Shown here: one piece after another, positions 17,507 through 27,324 of the stretch | How positions within the stretch are numbered: position 1 is the stretch's first letter | Layout of the letters: every line of letters starts with the position of its first letter | Source: Streptococcus cristatus | GTDB taxonomy: Bacteria; Bacillota; Bacilli; Lactobacillales; Streptococcaceae | Reading direction: 5' to 3' | Length of the DNA stretch: 64,000 bases | Assembly (NCBI RefSeq): GCF_003943465.1 | Contig: NZ_RJPR01000004.1 | Span: forward strand, 1-64,000 | The notes under the pieces: generated by a model | What the model was told of the DNA's origin: nothing | The model's input: the letters and a program-made list of their open reading frames with translations, nothing else | Databases searched by the model: none | Translations under genes and position numbers: made by a program

Positions 17507-18883
17507 ATGCCTTTCTCAACTGAGAGTGAACAAATTAAAAAGTTTGAAAATGATGAGGTGGCCCAACACTATTTTGAGGTGTTGCGGACTTTGATTTCTA
17601 AAAAGTCTATCTTTGCCCAGCAAATTGGGCTCAAGGAGGTAGCTACCTATCTGGGAGAAATTTTCACTGCCGCGGGTGCTAAAGTGATGATTGATGACAG
17701 TTACACGGCTCCCTTTGTATTGGCAGAGTTTCAATCGGACAATCCTGAGGCCAAGACTATCATTTTCTATCACCACTATGATACGGTGCCGGCCGATAAT
17801 GACCAGCCTTGGACTAACGATCCTTTTACTTTGTCGGTCCACTATGGTGTTATGTATGGTCGCGGGGTCGATGATGACAAGGGCCACATTACTGCGCGTT
17901 TGACAGCGGTACGTAAGTATATCCGAGAGCATGGTTCGCTGCCAGTCAATATCATCTTCATGATGGAGGGAGCAGAGGAGTCAGCTTCGACAGACTTGGA
18001 TAAATATCTGGCCAAGCATAAGAAACATTTGCGGGGAGCAGATTTGCTGGTCTGGGAGCAGGGCACGCGTAATAATCTAGGCCAGTTAGAAATTTCTGGT
18101 GGAAATAAGGGTATTGTTACCTTTGATATGTCTGTTCGCAGTGCGGAAGTTGATATTCATTCTAGCTATGGCGGTGTCATTAATTCAGCTTCTTGGTATT
18201 TGATGGATGCTATCTCTAGCCTGCGTAGTGCTGACGGTCGGATTTTGGTGGAGGGCATCTATGAGCAAGTACAGGAGCCCAATGAGCGAGAGCTGGCTTT
18301 GATTGCCCAGTATGCTCTGAAAACACCAGAAGAGTTGAAGGAAATTTACGGCCTCCAGCTTCCAGTCTTGAAAGAGGACAGGCAGGAATTTCTGCGTCGC
18401 TTCTATTTTGAGCCAGCCATTAACATTGAAGGATTCGGTTCAGGCTATCAGGGACAAGGAGTCAAAACCATCCTCCCAGCATATGCATCTGCCAAGATGG
18501 AAGTGCGCTTGGTACCAGGCTTAGAGCCCCATGATGTCTTGGACAAGATTCGCAAGCAACTGGACAAAAATGGCTATGATAAGGTAGAATTAACCTATAC
18601 ACTGGGAGAAATGAGCTATCGTAGTGATATGAGTGCTCCTTCTATCCTAAATGTGATTGAACTGGCCAAGGATTTTTATCCAGAGGGCATCTCGGTGCTT
18701 CCGACATCGGCAGGAACAGGCCCCATGCATACAGTCTTTGAGGCTTTGGAAGTTCCGATGGCTGCCTTTGGCTTGGGAAATGCCAATAGTCGAGATCATG
18801 GTGGCGATGAAAATGTCAAGATTGCCGATTATTATACCCATATTGAATTAATCAAGGAGTTAATCAGAAGTTATGAGCAATGA
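17507..18883 (+). CDS. M20 family dipeptidase
   Basis: A 458-residue M20 metallopeptidase. IFYHHYDTVPAD, GRGVDDDKGH and MEGAEESAS carry the two-zinc site and catalytic Glu; VHSSYGG-like (DIHSSYGG) and GNANSRDHGGDEN are later signatures. It probably hydrolyses dipeptides to supply methionine or other amino acids, which fits its place between metQ and metN. The 3' end overlaps metN by 11 nt, giving coupled translation. The same gene holds this place in the pneumococcal met locus. Confidence 0.88.
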   Translation: MPFSTESEQIKKFENDEVAQHYFEVLRTLISKKSIFAQQIGLKEVATYLGEIFTAAGAKVMIDDSYTAPFVLAEFQSDNPEAKTIIFYHHYDTVPADNDQPWTNDPFTLSVHYGVMYGRGVDDDKGHITARLTAVRKYIREHGSLPVNIIFMMEGAEESASTDLDKYLAKHKKHLRGADLLVWEQGTRNNLGQLEISGGNKGIVTFDMSVRSAEVDIHSSYGGVINSASWYLMDAISSLRSADGRILVEGIYEQVQEPNERELALIAQYALKTPEELKEIYGLQLPVLKEDRQEFLRRFYFEPAINIEGFGSGYQGQGVKTILPAYASAKMEVRLVPGLEPHDVLDKIRKQLDKNGYDKVELTYTLGEMSYRSDMSAPSILNVIELAKDFYPEGISVLPTSAGTGPMHTVFEALEVPMAAFGLGNANSRDHGGDENVKIADYYTHIELIKELIRSYEQ

Positions 18884-19937
18884 AATTATCAAATTAGACC
18901 GTATTGATGTCACTTTCACGCAGAAAAATCGTGTCATCAAGGCGGTTGAAGATGTGACCATTCACATCAATCAGGGAGATATTTACGGTATCGTGGGTTA
19001 TTCTGGTGCCGGAAAGTCAACTTTGGTGCGGGTTATTAATCTTTTGCAGAAGCCATCTGCTGGTCGCATTAATGTGGATGGAACAGTGTTATACGACAAG
19101 GAGACTGTCCAGCTGAATGCGGCTCAACTGCGGGAAAAGCGCAAGGACATTGGCATGATTTTCCAGCATTTCAATTTGATGGCTCAGATGACGGCCAAGG
19201 AAAATGTCGCGTTTGCCTTGAAGCACTCAACTCTGTCTGCTGCTGAAAAAGAGGAGAAGGTTCGCAAACTTTTAGAACTGGTTGGTCTGGAAGATCGAGC
19301 AGATAATTATCCGTCTCAACTGTCTGGTGGGCAGAAGCAGCGCGTGGCGATTGCTAGAGCTCTGGCCAATGATCCAAAAATCTTGATTTCAGATGAAGCG
19401 ACTTCGGCATTGGATCCTAAAACAACCAAGCAAATTTTGGCCTTGCTTCAGGATTTGAATCAAAAGTTGGGGCTGACGATTGTACTCATCACGCACGAAA
19501 TGCAGATTGTCAAAGATATTGCCAATCGTGTGGCTGTTATGCAGAATGGGAAATTGATCGAGGAAGGCTCAGTTTTGGATATTTTTACCAATCCACAGAA
19601 CGAATTGACCCAAGACTTTATCACAACGGCAACAGGTATCACTGAAGCGATGGTTAAAATCAATCAACAGAAGATTGTGCAAGATTTGCCAGCGGATTCT
19701 GTCTTGGCGCATTTGAAGTATGCTGGTACAGTGACAGATACAGCCATTATCAACGATATCTACAAGCAGTATCAAGTTTCAGCCAATATTTTACATGCTA
19801 ACATTGAGATTTTAGATAATGTGCCTGTTGGGGAGATGGTAGTCATTTTGTCAGGAAATGCAGAAAACCTTGCGTCTGCTCAAAGTAATTTACAAGCTGC
19901 TGGCGTAGAATTAAAGGTGCTTAAGGGAGGAATTTAG
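18873..19937 (+). CDS. metN: Methionine ABC transporter ATP-binding protein MetN
   Basis: A 354-residue ATPase with Walker A GYSGAGKST, signature LSGGQKQR, Walker B ILISDEAT and an H-loop in ITHEMQ. The last 90 or so residues form the NIL/ACT-like regulatory domain typical of MetN, which binds methionine and inhibits transport. It pairs with MetI at 19939 and MetQ at 16425. It overlaps the upstream peptidase gene. Confidence 0.95.
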   Translation: MSNEIIKLDRIDVTFTQKNRVIKAVEDVTIHINQGDIYGIVGYSGAGKSTLVRVINLLQKPSAGRINVDGTVLYDKETVQLNAAQLREKRKDIGMIFQHFNLMAQMTAKENVAFALKHSTLSAAEKEEKVRKLLELVGLEDRADNYPSQLSGGQKQRVAIARALANDPKILISDEATSALDPKTTKQILALLQDLNQKLGLTIVLITHEMQIVKDIANRVAVMQNGKLIEEGSVLDIFTNPQNELTQDFITTATGITEAMVKINQQKIVQDLPADSVLAHLKYAGTVTDTAIINDIYKQYQVSANILHANIEILDNVPVGEMVVILSGNAENLASAQSNLQAAGVELKVLKGGI

Positions 19938-19938
19938 A

Positions 19939-20631
19939 TTGATAGACTTGATTAAAACATTTTTGCCTAACGTCTATAAAATGGGCTGGGCTGGTCAGGC
20001 TGGCTGGGGAACAGCGATTTATCTGACCCTTTATATGACAATTATTTCCTTCCTGATCGGTGGGATTCTAGGTTTGATCGCTGGACTTTTCCTGGTATTG
20101 ACAGCGCCAGGTGGTATTTTAGAAAATAAAACAGCCTTTTTCATCTTGGACAAGGTCACATCCATCTTTCGGGCAATTCCCTTTATCATTCTCCTAGCTT
20201 TGATCAATCCCTTCACACGGATGATTGTGGGGACAGGGATTGGTCCAACAGCAGCTTTGGTGCCACTATCTTTGGCAGTCTTTCCTTTCTTTGCCCGTCA
20301 GGTGCAGGTGGTCCTATCAGAATTAGACCGCGGTGTGATTGAAGCAGCGCAGGCAGTTGGAGCTAACTCATGGGATATTATCGGTGTTTACCTGCGTGAA
20401 GGCTTACCAGACTTGATTCGGGTGACAACAGTGACCCTAATCTCGCTAGTTGGTGAAACAGCTATGGCGGGAGCGATCGGTGCAGGTGGCCTTGGGAACG
20501 TAGCGATTGCCTATGGTTATCAACGTTTCAACCAAGACGTGACCATTTTAGCAACTGTTTTGCTCTTGCTTCTTATCTTCTTTATCCAGTTTCTGGGAGA
20601 CTTCCTAACTAGAAAGATCAGTCATCGCTAG
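19939..20631 (+). CDS. metI: Methionine ABC transporter permease MetI
   Basis: A 230-residue MetI-type permease with about five membrane spans. The coupling loop EAAQAVGANSWDIIGVYLREGLPDL carries the EAA motif. The start is TTG 19939, with GGGAGGAA 8 nt upstream and directly after the metN stop; the reading frame and spacing leave no ATG alternative nearby. It is the last gene of the block. Confidence 0.94.
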   Translation: MIDLIKTFLPNVYKMGWAGQAGWGTAIYLTLYMTIISFLIGGILGLIAGLFLVLTAPGGILENKTAFFILDKVTSIFRAIPFIILLALINPFTRMIVGTGIGPTAALVPLSLAVFPFFARQVQVVLSELDRGVIEAAQAVGANSWDIIGVYLREGLPDLIRVTTVTLISLVGETAMAGAIGAGGLGNVAIAYGYQRFNQDVTILATVLLLLLIFFIQFLGDFLTRKISHR

Positions 20632-20633
20632 AC

Positions 20634-20757
20634 GAGAGTGGGACAGAAATCGGTAATTCGTTAGAATTCGATTTCGTCGTCCCACCTCCGCACAGTTGAG
20701 TAGGGCTCGACAATCCAAAGACAATTTAGAGGCTAGGACTTTTGTCCCAGCCTCCTT
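20634..20757. repeat. Dispersed intergenic repeat, short form
   Basis: The sequence begins GAGTGGGACAGAAATCGG, continues with CACAGTTGAGTAGGGCT and CGACAATCCAAAGACAATT, and ends GTCCCAGCCTCC. The same element occurs at 54379-54565. This copy lacks 54 internal bases present there. The ends can pair (GTGGGAC with GTCCCA), so it may also serve as the metI terminator. Confidence 0.85.
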
Positions 20758-21088
20758 TTGTCAGCTATCTTCCTTTGAAAAGTCTGAAAGTTTAATTTAC
20801 ATTCTATTTTCATAATGCTATAATAAATAAAGCTAAGTATAGAAAAATAGCATAATACATTACTTCTTGGCAGTGCTGGATTTTGCCCATGCCGAGGAAA
20901 GTTGCTTTAATAAACAATTAGTTTTCCTAGGAAGAAAGCTTATCAAGGATGCTAGATCTACAAACCTTGTTAGAACTTCCTCCTGTAGGAAGGATGGCAA
21001 AGCTTGAAATGCGCATTTGCACGTATCAAGGATATAGCTATCAATAGTTTTATGAAGTTTTAGCTTCACAATTAGAAAGGATTCGATA
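20758..21088. other. Intergenic stretch with promoter-like and structured DNA
   Basis: A TATAAT-like element near 20819 and several small inverted repeats (for example TTCCTCC/GGAAGGA at 20970-20996) are visible. A short minus-strand open frame exists, but no gene can be supported. It may be an intergenic repeat or the leader of the following gene. Confidence 0.35.
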
Positions 21089-21682
21089 ATGACATCGTTA
21101 ACACTGAAAGAGTTGAAATGGACGGGAGTCTTTGCTTTGCTCTACTTTCTCTGTGTCGGACTAGGAGTACTAGTAGGGCACTTTTTTGACAATGCTGGCA
21201 ATATGCTCTATGCTCCAGTATTTGCTGCAGTTTTTGGCGGAAGCGTTTATATGTTGCTACAAAGCAAGATTAAAAAATTTGGAGCGATCAGCTTAGTAGG
21301 CCTAATAATGGGAGGCTTTTTCCTCCTGTCTGGTCATTTTATGATTGCTGGTCTGCCGGGCTTGGTGTTCGGTCTCTTGGCGGACACGATTGCAGGCTTG
21401 GGCAAATACGAAAATAAATTCTGGAGTCTGCTTTCCTTTGTTTGTTTCTCTTTTGTCAATTCAGGCCCTATTATCCTCATGTGGCTAGCGCGTCAAGCTT
21501 ATATTGATAGCTTGGTAGCGCGTGGTAAGACAGCAGAATACATCAATCGGATTTTGCTGCCGTTGGATTTTCCGACCATTGCCAGTTTTATCGTGATGGT
21601 AGTGGCAGGTGCTTTAATCGGTGGCTTGCTCGGTCAATATCTGGTAAAAAAGCGCAGTGCAAAAGCTGCCTCTCAGTCATAA
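21089..21682 (+). CDS. MptD-family putative ECF transporter S component
   Basis: A 197-residue integral membrane protein with about six hydrophobic segments and a basic C-terminus (KKRSAKAAS). The pattern LKELKWTGVFALLYF and the central GLPGLVFGLLADTIAG match the Trep_Strep/MptD family, thought to be substrate-binding subunits of ECF vitamin or metabolite importers. The substrate is unknown. AGAAAGGA lies upstream of the ATG. A complete ECF energy module is available at 31258-33772. Confidence 0.75.
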   Translation: MTSLTLKELKWTGVFALLYFLCVGLGVLVGHFFDNAGNMLYAPVFAAVFGGSVYMLLQSKIKKFGAISLVGLIMGGFFLLSGHFMIAGLPGLVFGLLADTIAGLGKYENKFWSLLSFVCFSFVNSGPIILMWLARQAYIDSLVARGKTAEYINRILLPLDFPTIASFIVMVVAGALIGGLLGQYLVKKRSAKAASQS

Positions 21683-21906
21683 AAAGTCAAGCCAGATGAA
21701 AGTTGCTGGATTTTCCTATCTTAGCTTGCTCAAGGAATTGTTCTGGCATAAGTTTGATCCAGAAATGCCCTAGCTTGCATGCTATATCTTTGAGAAATAG
21801 ACGGTTATAAAAAAATCCTATGCCTCCGGCTCTAGCGAAAAGAGCCTAATTTTGGTAAGATTAGAAGACTTGGAGAATATCAGGCTCAAGGCCTGGGAGG
21901 AATAAG

Positions 21907-22752
21907 ATGAACAACATATTAGTGCTGCAGTCGGACTTCGGTCTGGTAGATGGAGCAGTGTCAGCTATGATTGGAGTGGCTTTGGAGGAATCACCAACGC
22001 TGAAAATCCATCATTTAACCCATGATATCACCCCTTACAATATTTTTGAGGGTAGTTATCGTCTCTTTCAGACAGTAGATTATTGGCCAGAGGGAACGAC
22101 CTTTGTTTCGGTCGTGGATCCGGGAGTGGGTTCCAAGCGGAAAAGCGTGGTTGCTAAGACCAGCAAAAATCAATATATCGTGACACCTGATAATGGTACT
22201 CTGTCCTTTATCAAAAAGCATGTCGGTATCGTAGCTATTCGTGAGATTTCAGAAGTGGAAAATCGCCGCAAGAATACCGAGCATTCTTATACCTTCCACG
22301 GGCGAGATGTCTATGCCTATACAGGTGCCAAGCTAGCTAGCGGCCATATTAGTTTTGAGGAAGTTGGCCCAGAGCTGAGTGTCGAAGAAATTGTCGAAAT
22401 CCCTGTTGTCGAAACAAGGCTAGCGGATAATTTGGTCAGCGGAGCTATTGACATTTTGGATGTTCGCTTTGGCTCCCTTTGGACTTCGATTACGCGCGAG
22501 GAGTTCTGCACCTTGGAGCCAAGCTTTGGCGACCGTTTCGAAGTCACTATTTACAACAATGATATGTTGGTCTATCAAAACCAAGTGACCTATGGCAAGT
22601 CCTTTGCGGATGTTCGTATTGGTCAGCCAATTTTATACATCAATTCCCTCTATCGGGTAGGCTTGGCTATTAACCAAGGTTCCTTTGCCAAGGCCTATAA
22701 TGTTGGTGTTGGTGCTCAATGGCACATTGAGATTAAACGTATAGAAAATTAA
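21907..22752 (+). CDS. SAM hydrolase (SAM hydroxide adenosyltransferase, DUF62)
   Basis: A 281-residue protein of the fluorinase/chlorinase fold family, SAM-hydrolase branch, which converts S-adenosylmethionine and water to adenosine and methionine. Motifs are [34 protein letters not shown] and [24 protein letters not shown] precedes the ATG. It is followed after 11 nt by an ECF S component, a pairing common in lactic acid bacteria. The 224-bp upstream gap holds a small hairpin (GGCTCT/AGAGCC near 21830) but no recognised riboswitch. Confidence 0.88.
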   Translation: MNNILVLQSDFGLVDGAVSAMIGVALEESPTLKIHHLTHDITPYNIFEGSYRLFQTVDYWPEGTTFVSVVDPGVGSKRKSVVAKTSKNQYIVTPDNGTLSFIKKHVGIVAIREISEVENRRKNTEHSYTFHGRDVYAYTGAKLASGHISFEEVGPELSVEEIVEIPVVETRLADNLVSGAIDILDVRFGSLWTSITREEFCTLEPSFGDRFEVTIYNNDMLVYQNQVTYGKSFADVRIGQPILYINSLYRVGLAINQGSFAKAYNVGVGAQWHIEIKRIEN

Positions 22753-22763
22753 AGGAGAATATT

Positions 22764-23327
22764 ATGAAAAAGAAATTGTTGGATACAAAGTTCACTATTA
22801 AAGAAGTTGTTGCAACAGGGATTGGAGCTGCACTTTTTGTAGTCATTGGGATGATTAGCATTCCAACACCTGTCCCAAATACCAGTATTCAGCTGCAATA
22901 TGCGGTTCAGGCCCTCTTTAGTGTCGTTTTCGGTCCCTTTGTTGGCTTTCTGATGGGCTTGATTGGCCACGTTATCAAAGACGCTATGGCTGGCTACGGT
23001 CTCTGGTGGTCATGGATTATCGCTAGTGCCTTCTTTGGTTTCATTCTTGGTTTGTTTAAAAATCGCATTCGTGCAGCAGAAGGTGTTTTTGAAGTGAAGG
23101 ACATCGTCAACTTCAATATCTTCCAGCTTTTGGCCAATGCTTTTGTCTGGCTCTTGGTCGCTCCGATTGGCGATATCTTGATTTATAGCGAGCCGGTCAA
23201 TAAGGTCTTTGTGCAAGGCTTTGTGGCAACTCTGTCCAATGGAGTGACAGTTGCCGTAGCAGGAACCTTGCTCTTACTAGCCTACGCCCGTACTCAGACT
23301 CGCTCAGGCAGCCTTAAGAAAGATTAA
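22764..23327 (+). CDS. ECF transporter S component (UPF0397)
   Basis: A 187-residue membrane protein of the UPF0397 family, with five to six membrane spans and the hallmark [31 protein letters not shown] and [17 protein letters not shown] segments. It is nearly colinear with pneumococcal members. It binds the substrate for an ECF importer; thiamine precursor (HMP) or nucleoside-like ligands have been proposed. In pneumococcus the double ATPase and EcfT follow directly, whereas here they lie 8 kb away. A strong terminator follows. Confidence 0.88.
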   Translation: MKKKLLDTKFTIKEVVATGIGAALFVVIGMISIPTPVPNTSIQLQYAVQALFSVVFGPFVGFLMGLIGHVIKDAMAGYGLWWSWIIASAFFGFILGLFKNRIRAAEGVFEVKDIVNFNIFQLLANAFVWLLVAPIGDILIYSEPVNKVFVQGFVATLSNGVTVAVAGTLLLLAYARTQTRSGSLKKD

Positions 23328-23342
23328 TCAAATTAGATAATT

Positions 23343-23371
23343 AAAGATTGGGAAAGTCCCAATCTTTTTTT
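23343..23371 (+). terminator. Terminator of the DUF62-S component operon
   Basis: AAAGATTGGGA-AAG-TCCCAATCTTT followed by a T run. Confidence 0.9.
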
Positions 23372-23461
23372 GTACAAAATAAAAAACAAAATGTAATTTA
23401 TATATTGCATTATTTAAAATATATTGTATAATGGATTTATGAAGACGAAAGGAGCGCAAAT

Positions 23462-23662
23462 ATGAATAAGAAAGGGAATAATCTGCTTACACTACTTATT
23501 TGTCTTGTATCGGCGATAGTTCTACTAGTAGTTGGCATGATTCAGAAAGATCAAACCTTTATCATAATCGCTTGTACTGATGTCGTCCTTGGCACTATTT
23601 TCTACGCCATAGGCGGGCAAAAGAAATACGAAAAGGATGGTGACTATGGCAAAAAATCTTAG
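23462..23662 (+). CDS. Small two-TM membrane protein
   Basis: A 66-residue protein made of two hydrophobic segments (about residues 7-26 and 31-50) and a charged tail ([13 protein letters not shown]). AAAGGAG precedes the ATG, and a TATAAT element lies near 23425. It overlaps the HTH gene by 17 nt, as in small regulator-membrane protein pairs. Function is unknown. Confidence 0.7.
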   Translation: MNKKGNNLLTLLICLVSAIVLLVVGMIQKDQTFIIIACTDVVLGTIFYAIGGQKKYEKDGDYGKKS

Positions 23663-23843
23663 GTTAAAAATGGCAAGGGCTGAGCATGACATGACCCAAG
23701 GCGACTTGGCTGATGCCATTGGTGTGACTCGTCAGACCATTGGGCTGATTGAGGCAGGCAAGTACAATCCCAGTCTTAGTCTATGCTTGGCCATTTGCAA
23801 ATGCCTCGATAAAACGCTGGATCAGTTGTTTTGGGAAGAATAG
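23646..23843 (+). CDS. XRE-family HTH regulator (small, YozG/PaaX-like size)
   Basis: A 65-residue Cro/CI-type DNA-binding protein that is nothing but the helix-turn-helix: [36 protein letters not shown]. Such proteins often regulate the adjacent membrane-protein operon. The start at ATG 23646 follows the domain boundary. It lies in a run with the two-TM protein and three related membrane proteins downstream. Confidence 0.85.
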   Translation: MAKNLRLKMARAEHDMTQGDLADAIGVTRQTIGLIEAGKYNPSLSLCLAICKCLDKTLDQLFWEE

Positions 23844-23862
23844 TAGGAAAGTGAGAAAGAAA

Positions 23863-24357
23863 ATGAAGGACAAACCACAAAAAGTCTATACAGACGAGCG
23901 GACTCTACAACTTGAGCGAAAATTAGGAAATGAAGTTGCATTTTTTGCGATTATCTTGCTCCTTATCTCTATTTTTATCAAAATCATGATTTGGCATGTG
24001 CCAGTAGAAGGTTACTTACCGGAAATTCTAGTTATTTTGGCTATGGAAATCTATGCTGGAATTCGTAGCTGGCAGTTGGGACTTGATATCAGACGCGACA
24101 AGCCATCTATTGGGCATAGGAGTTTCAGAAGTCGTTTGGCTAACGGAGCTATCTTAGCGATTGTAATCGTGGCTGTTCAGATGTGGAGTGGAAATTCAGC
24201 TCTTCGACCATTCTTTCGCCATCATCCAATTCTGCAATTTATTTTTATTGTAGCTTTGATAACTGCCTTTTCTAGTATATTTGATCAGTTGGTCAATTAT
24301 TTTTATCAGAAGAGACAGGTTTTATTGGACCAAGAACTAGAAAATGATGAGAATTAG
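23863..24357 (+). CDS. Four-TM membrane protein, DUF6773-like, copy 1
   Basis: A 164-residue protein with an N-terminal YTDERTLQLERKLGNE segment, then four hydrophobic segments, ending in a charged tail (LLDQELENDEN). The DER...KxxxE start and four-TM layout recur in the genes at 24402 and 25552, so this is a local paralogue family. ATG 23863 is chosen because GAAAGTGAGAAAG lies upstream, and the same leader occurs before copy 2. Function is unknown. Confidence 0.65.
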   Translation: MKDKPQKVYTDERTLQLERKLGNEVAFFAIILLLISIFIKIMIWHVPVEGYLPEILVILAMEIYAGIRSWQLGLDIRRDKPSIGHRSFRSRLANGAILAIVIVAVQMWSGNSALRPFFRHHPILQFIFIVALITAFSSIFDQLVNYFYQKRQVLLDQELENDEN

Positions 24358-24401
24358 AATCAATGAATCTTTAACTTATAAATAAGAAAGTGAGAAAGAA
24401 A

Positions 24402-24868
24402 ATGAAGAAGCAGCCTGTTATAAAAGATGAACGAACAGAAAAATTGGACGGCAAAGTTGCAGGAGAGTTAGTACTAGGAATGTTTCTCTTCTTAGCTATC
24501 TCTGTATTTTTCAAAGCCTATATCCTCCATCTAAGCTTGCTGGCCTATCTGCCAGAAGGTATTCTGCTTGTCTATATGCCTTGCTTCGTCGCGTAAGCCT
24601 AGGCGTTGATGTTCGCGATATGGTGAGAGAGGAAAAATGGCCAGAGCGATTTGGCGGTGGAGTCGTCTTTGCTCTCATTGTTATAGGCATTGATTTCTTT
24701 GGTCAGCGAGAAAGTCTGGCCAGCATGTTCAGCATTTTGTATCTGCTCAAGCTGGCTCTTGCAATGATACTGTTTATGCTTGGAAGCTTGACCATGGACA
24801 AGATCAGTCTTTATCTAAACAGTAAAGGTCAGGCAAAGCTAGATCAGGAATTGGAGGATGAAGAATGA
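24402..24868 (+). pseudogene. DUF6773-like membrane protein copy 2, frameshifted
   Basis: The first frame (24402-24596) encodes KDERTEKLDGKVAGELVLG and ends abruptly after LVYMPCFVA. A second frame to 24868 continues with LLRRVSLGVDVRD and ends KLDQELEDEE, matching the C-terminus of copy 1. Adding one base near 24576 (ATGCC to ATGGCC) would give one continuous protein of about 155 residues. It overlaps the next gene by ATGA. The lesion could be real or a sequencing error. Confidence 0.7.
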
Positions 24869-25542
24869 CTTGGTGGAAACGATTGATCTGGGTTGGCTGC
24901 GCTTTCTTAGCTTTGGGCTTGTATGTCCTCCCTATGCTGTTTTAGCAGGTAGCAATCATTTATCAATTTCCCAAACAGTGGACCATCGGTCTTGGGCTTT
25001 TGCTGATTTTCCTCACCTTGCTGGCCTTTGTCGTGGCAGCAAAGAAAACTGGCATCCTATCTCCATCTGGAAAAATTTTTCAAAAAGGAGATGGGAAGCG
25101 AATTGCTCTAGGCCTCTTAGGCATGTTGCTCATATCTGTTCTTGGGACGGTATTACTCCGGTGGTTACATGGAGAGGTGACGACGGCTAATCAGGCATCT
25201 TTGATGGAGGAGTTCCGAAGAGGGGATGTAATTTTATTGTCCATCATGCTTGGAGTTTTGGCGCCTATCGCAGAAGAAGTTATTTTCCGTGGCATCATTC
25301 CTCTAAAAATCTTTAAAGGCTATGAAAGCTGGGGCTATATCATAGGCGGACTACTCTTTGCGATATTTCATGGCCCAACCAATATCATGTCCTTTGTGAT
25401 TTATGGTGGTGCTTCTGTGATTTTGACCTTGCTGGCTTATCGAACTCGGCGCTTGGAAGTCAGTATTGCAGTTCACATGCTAAATAACGGACTTCCTGCC
25501 ATTCTTATGTTATTAATCCCTATTTTTGGAGTAGAAGTATAG
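24865..25542 (+). pseudogene. CPBP-family intramembrane protease with in-frame stop
   Basis: From ATG 24865 (ATGA overlap with the preceding gene) the frame encodes MTWWKRLIWVGCAFLAL, then meets TAG at 24943-24945, then continues open to 25542 with a full CPBP (CAAX/Abi) protease. The catalytic motifs EEVIFRG, FAIFHG and HMLNN are intact. Translation could restart only at weak codons such as TTG 25000, which would lose the first membrane span. The family cleaves prenyl-like or bacteriocin-related substrates and often gives bacteriocin immunity; the role here is unknown. Confidence 0.7.
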
Positions 25543-25551
25543 GAGTTTGAA

Positions 25552-26043
25552 ATGAAAATGAAACTTATCAAACGTCAAATTTTAGACGAACGGGAGGAGC
25601 AACTGGTCAACAAGGCTGGTATGGAGGCTTTTAGTCTCATGCTATGTGGCAGTTTAGCTTTATATATGGGTTCTGTAGCTATGAATGGGGGAGTCGTTCA
25701 CTATCAGCCCTTCTTGCTTTTGATTCTCATCACTAGCTTTTATTTCATGTGTCGCACTCAGTATCTGGGAGCTAATTATTACAATAGTTTCAGTCTGACT
25801 ATCTGGGGTGTGCTGGCTGCGACAGGATTTCTGGCCCTTTTGATTGCCTGCCAAAATTTTCAGCTCAATCATGCTATTTATCACAATAGTGTTTTTCACC
25901 CCATGTTTCTATTTGTTATTTTAATTACTTTTGTCATTCACTTTCCCTTTATGCTGCTGGTCAATATTTTATTAGAGAGCCTCAGCAAGTGGCAAAAGAA
26001 GCGCTTTGAGAAGTATTTGGAGGAATTGGAAAAAGAGGGCTAA
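25552..26043 (+). CDS. Four-TM membrane protein, DUF6773-like, copy 3
   Basis: A 163-residue protein with the same build as the genes at 23863 and 24402: an ILDEREEQLVNKAGMEA start, four hydrophobic segments and a charged tail (EKYLEELEKEG). It follows the CPBP gene by 9 nt. It is probably co-transcribed with the XRE regulator. Function is unknown. Confidence 0.65.
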   Translation: MKMKLIKRQILDEREEQLVNKAGMEAFSLMLCGSLALYMGSVAMNGGVVHYQPFLLLILITSFYFMCRTQYLGANYYNSFSLTIWGVLAATGFLALLIACQNFQLNHAIYHNSVFHPMFLFVILITFVIHFPFMLLVNILLESLSKWQKKRFEKYLEELEKEG

Positions 26044-26179
26044 CCTGCTTTTCTACGTATAAATTCTAGCTCTGCTATTTTCCAAACAAATGTTTTGCCC
26101 AGTTTTTTCAATCAGGTTATAATAAATAGATGAATTAAAAAATTCAGAAAATTTATAGAGAAATGAGAGTTGAAATCTT

Positions 26180-27166
26180 ATGGCAAAAGATATTCGCGTA
26201 TTACTTTACTACAAATATGTTCCGATTGAGAATGCTGAGAAGTTTGCAGCTGATCATCTGGCCTTCTGTAAATCTATCGGTCTGAAAGGCCGTATCCTGG
26301 TAGCAGATGAGGGAATCAATGGAACGGTTTCTGGTGACTATGAAACCACTCAAAAATACATGGATTATGTGCACAGCCTTCCAGGCATGGAAGACCTTTG
26401 GTTCAAGATTGACGAAGAAAATGAGCAAGCCTTCAAGAAAATGTTTGTTCGCTACAAGAAAGAAATTGTCCACCTTGGTTTGGAAGACAATGACTTTGAC
26501 AACGACATCAACCCGTTGGAGACGACAGGAGCTTACTTGTCTCCAAAAGAGTTCAAAGAAGCCCTCTTGGACGAAGACACTGTTGTCCTAGACACTCGTA
26601 ATGACTACGAGTATGATCTGGGTCACTTCCGCGGTGCTATCCGTCCAGACATCCGCAACTTCCGCGAATTGCCGCAATGGGTTCGTGATAACAAAGAGAA
26701 GTTCATGGACAAGCGCGTGGTTGTTTACTGTACCGGTGGTGTTCGCTGTGAGAAATTCTCAGGCTGGATGGTGCGTGAAGGATATAAGGATGTCGGTCAG
26801 CTTCATGGCGGTATCGCGACTTACGGCAAGGATCCAGAAGTTCAAGGTGAGCTTTGGGACGGCAAGATGTATGTCTTTGATGAGCGTATCTCGGTTGATA
26901 TCAATCATGTTGATCCAGTTGTGATTGGGAAAGACTGGTTTGACGGTACTCCTTGCGAGCGCTATGTCAACTGTGGCAATCCAGAGTGTAACCGCCGCAT
27001 CCTGACTTCAGAAGAAAACGAAGACAAGTACCTCCGTGGCTGTTCTCACGAATGCCGCGTTCATCCTCGCAACCGCTATGTGACTGAAAACGGTCTGAGT
27101 CAAGCAGAAGTGATAGAACGTTTGGCTGCGATTGGGGAGAGCTTGGAAACACTAGTAGCTCAGTAA
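26180..27166 (+). CDS. trhO: tRNA uridine 34 hydroxylase, rhodanese-type (TrhO)
   Basis: A 328-residue protein of the YceA/TrhO family, which makes 5-hydroxyuridine at tRNA position 34 using oxygen. An N-terminal acylphosphatase-like part (residues 1-95) is followed by a rhodanese domain with the active cysteine in [15 protein letters not shown] (near 179) and a C-terminal cysteine-rich segment (CGNPECNRR, then CSHECRVHP). Length is normal. A TATAAT element lies near 26120. Its last 13 or so codons are repeated at 28960. Confidence 0.93.
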   Translation: MAKDIRVLLYYKYVPIENAEKFAADHLAFCKSIGLKGRILVADEGINGTVSGDYETTQKYMDYVHSLPGMEDLWFKIDEENEQAFKKMFVRYKKEIVHLGLEDNDFDNDINPLETTGAYLSPKEFKEALLDEDTVVLDTRNDYEYDLGHFRGAIRPDIRNFRELPQWVRDNKEKFMDKRVVVYCTGGVRCEKFSGWMVREGYKDVGQLHGGIATYGKDPEVQGELWDGKMYVFDERISVDINHVDPVVIGKDWFDGTPCERYVNCGNPECNRRILTSEENEDKYLRGCSHECRVHPRNRYVTENGLSQAEVIERLAAIGESLETLVAQ

Positions 27167-27182
27167 TTTAATCGTGAAGATA

Positions 27183-27219
27183 AAAAACTTTAGATGTTTC
27201 AAGTGTCTAAAGTTTTTTC
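27183..27219 (+). terminator. trhO terminator
   Basis: AAAAACTTTAGA pairs with TCTAAAGTTTTTT. Confidence 0.85.
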
Positions 27220-27324
27220 ATTATTTAGTTGCAGATTAGCTTTTCATTATTCAGATTTCGATGTTTTGTCCCTTCTTTTTGATGTGATATAATGGGCTTA
27301 AATAAATGGGAAAGGAGCAAGTCT

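Noticed and set aside
20860-21069. Minus-strand 69-codon gene
   Set aside because: No start signal and no family match. More likely intergenic repeat DNA.
21683-21906. Riboswitch before the SAM hydrolase gene
   Set aside because: A small GGCTCT/AGAGCC hairpin is present, but it does not match any SAM, preQ1 or TPP consensus I know.
25000-25542. Intact CPBP gene starting at TTG 25000
   Set aside because: The same frame extends upstream through one TAG to an ATG coupled to the preceding gene, so a nonsense lesion explains it better.
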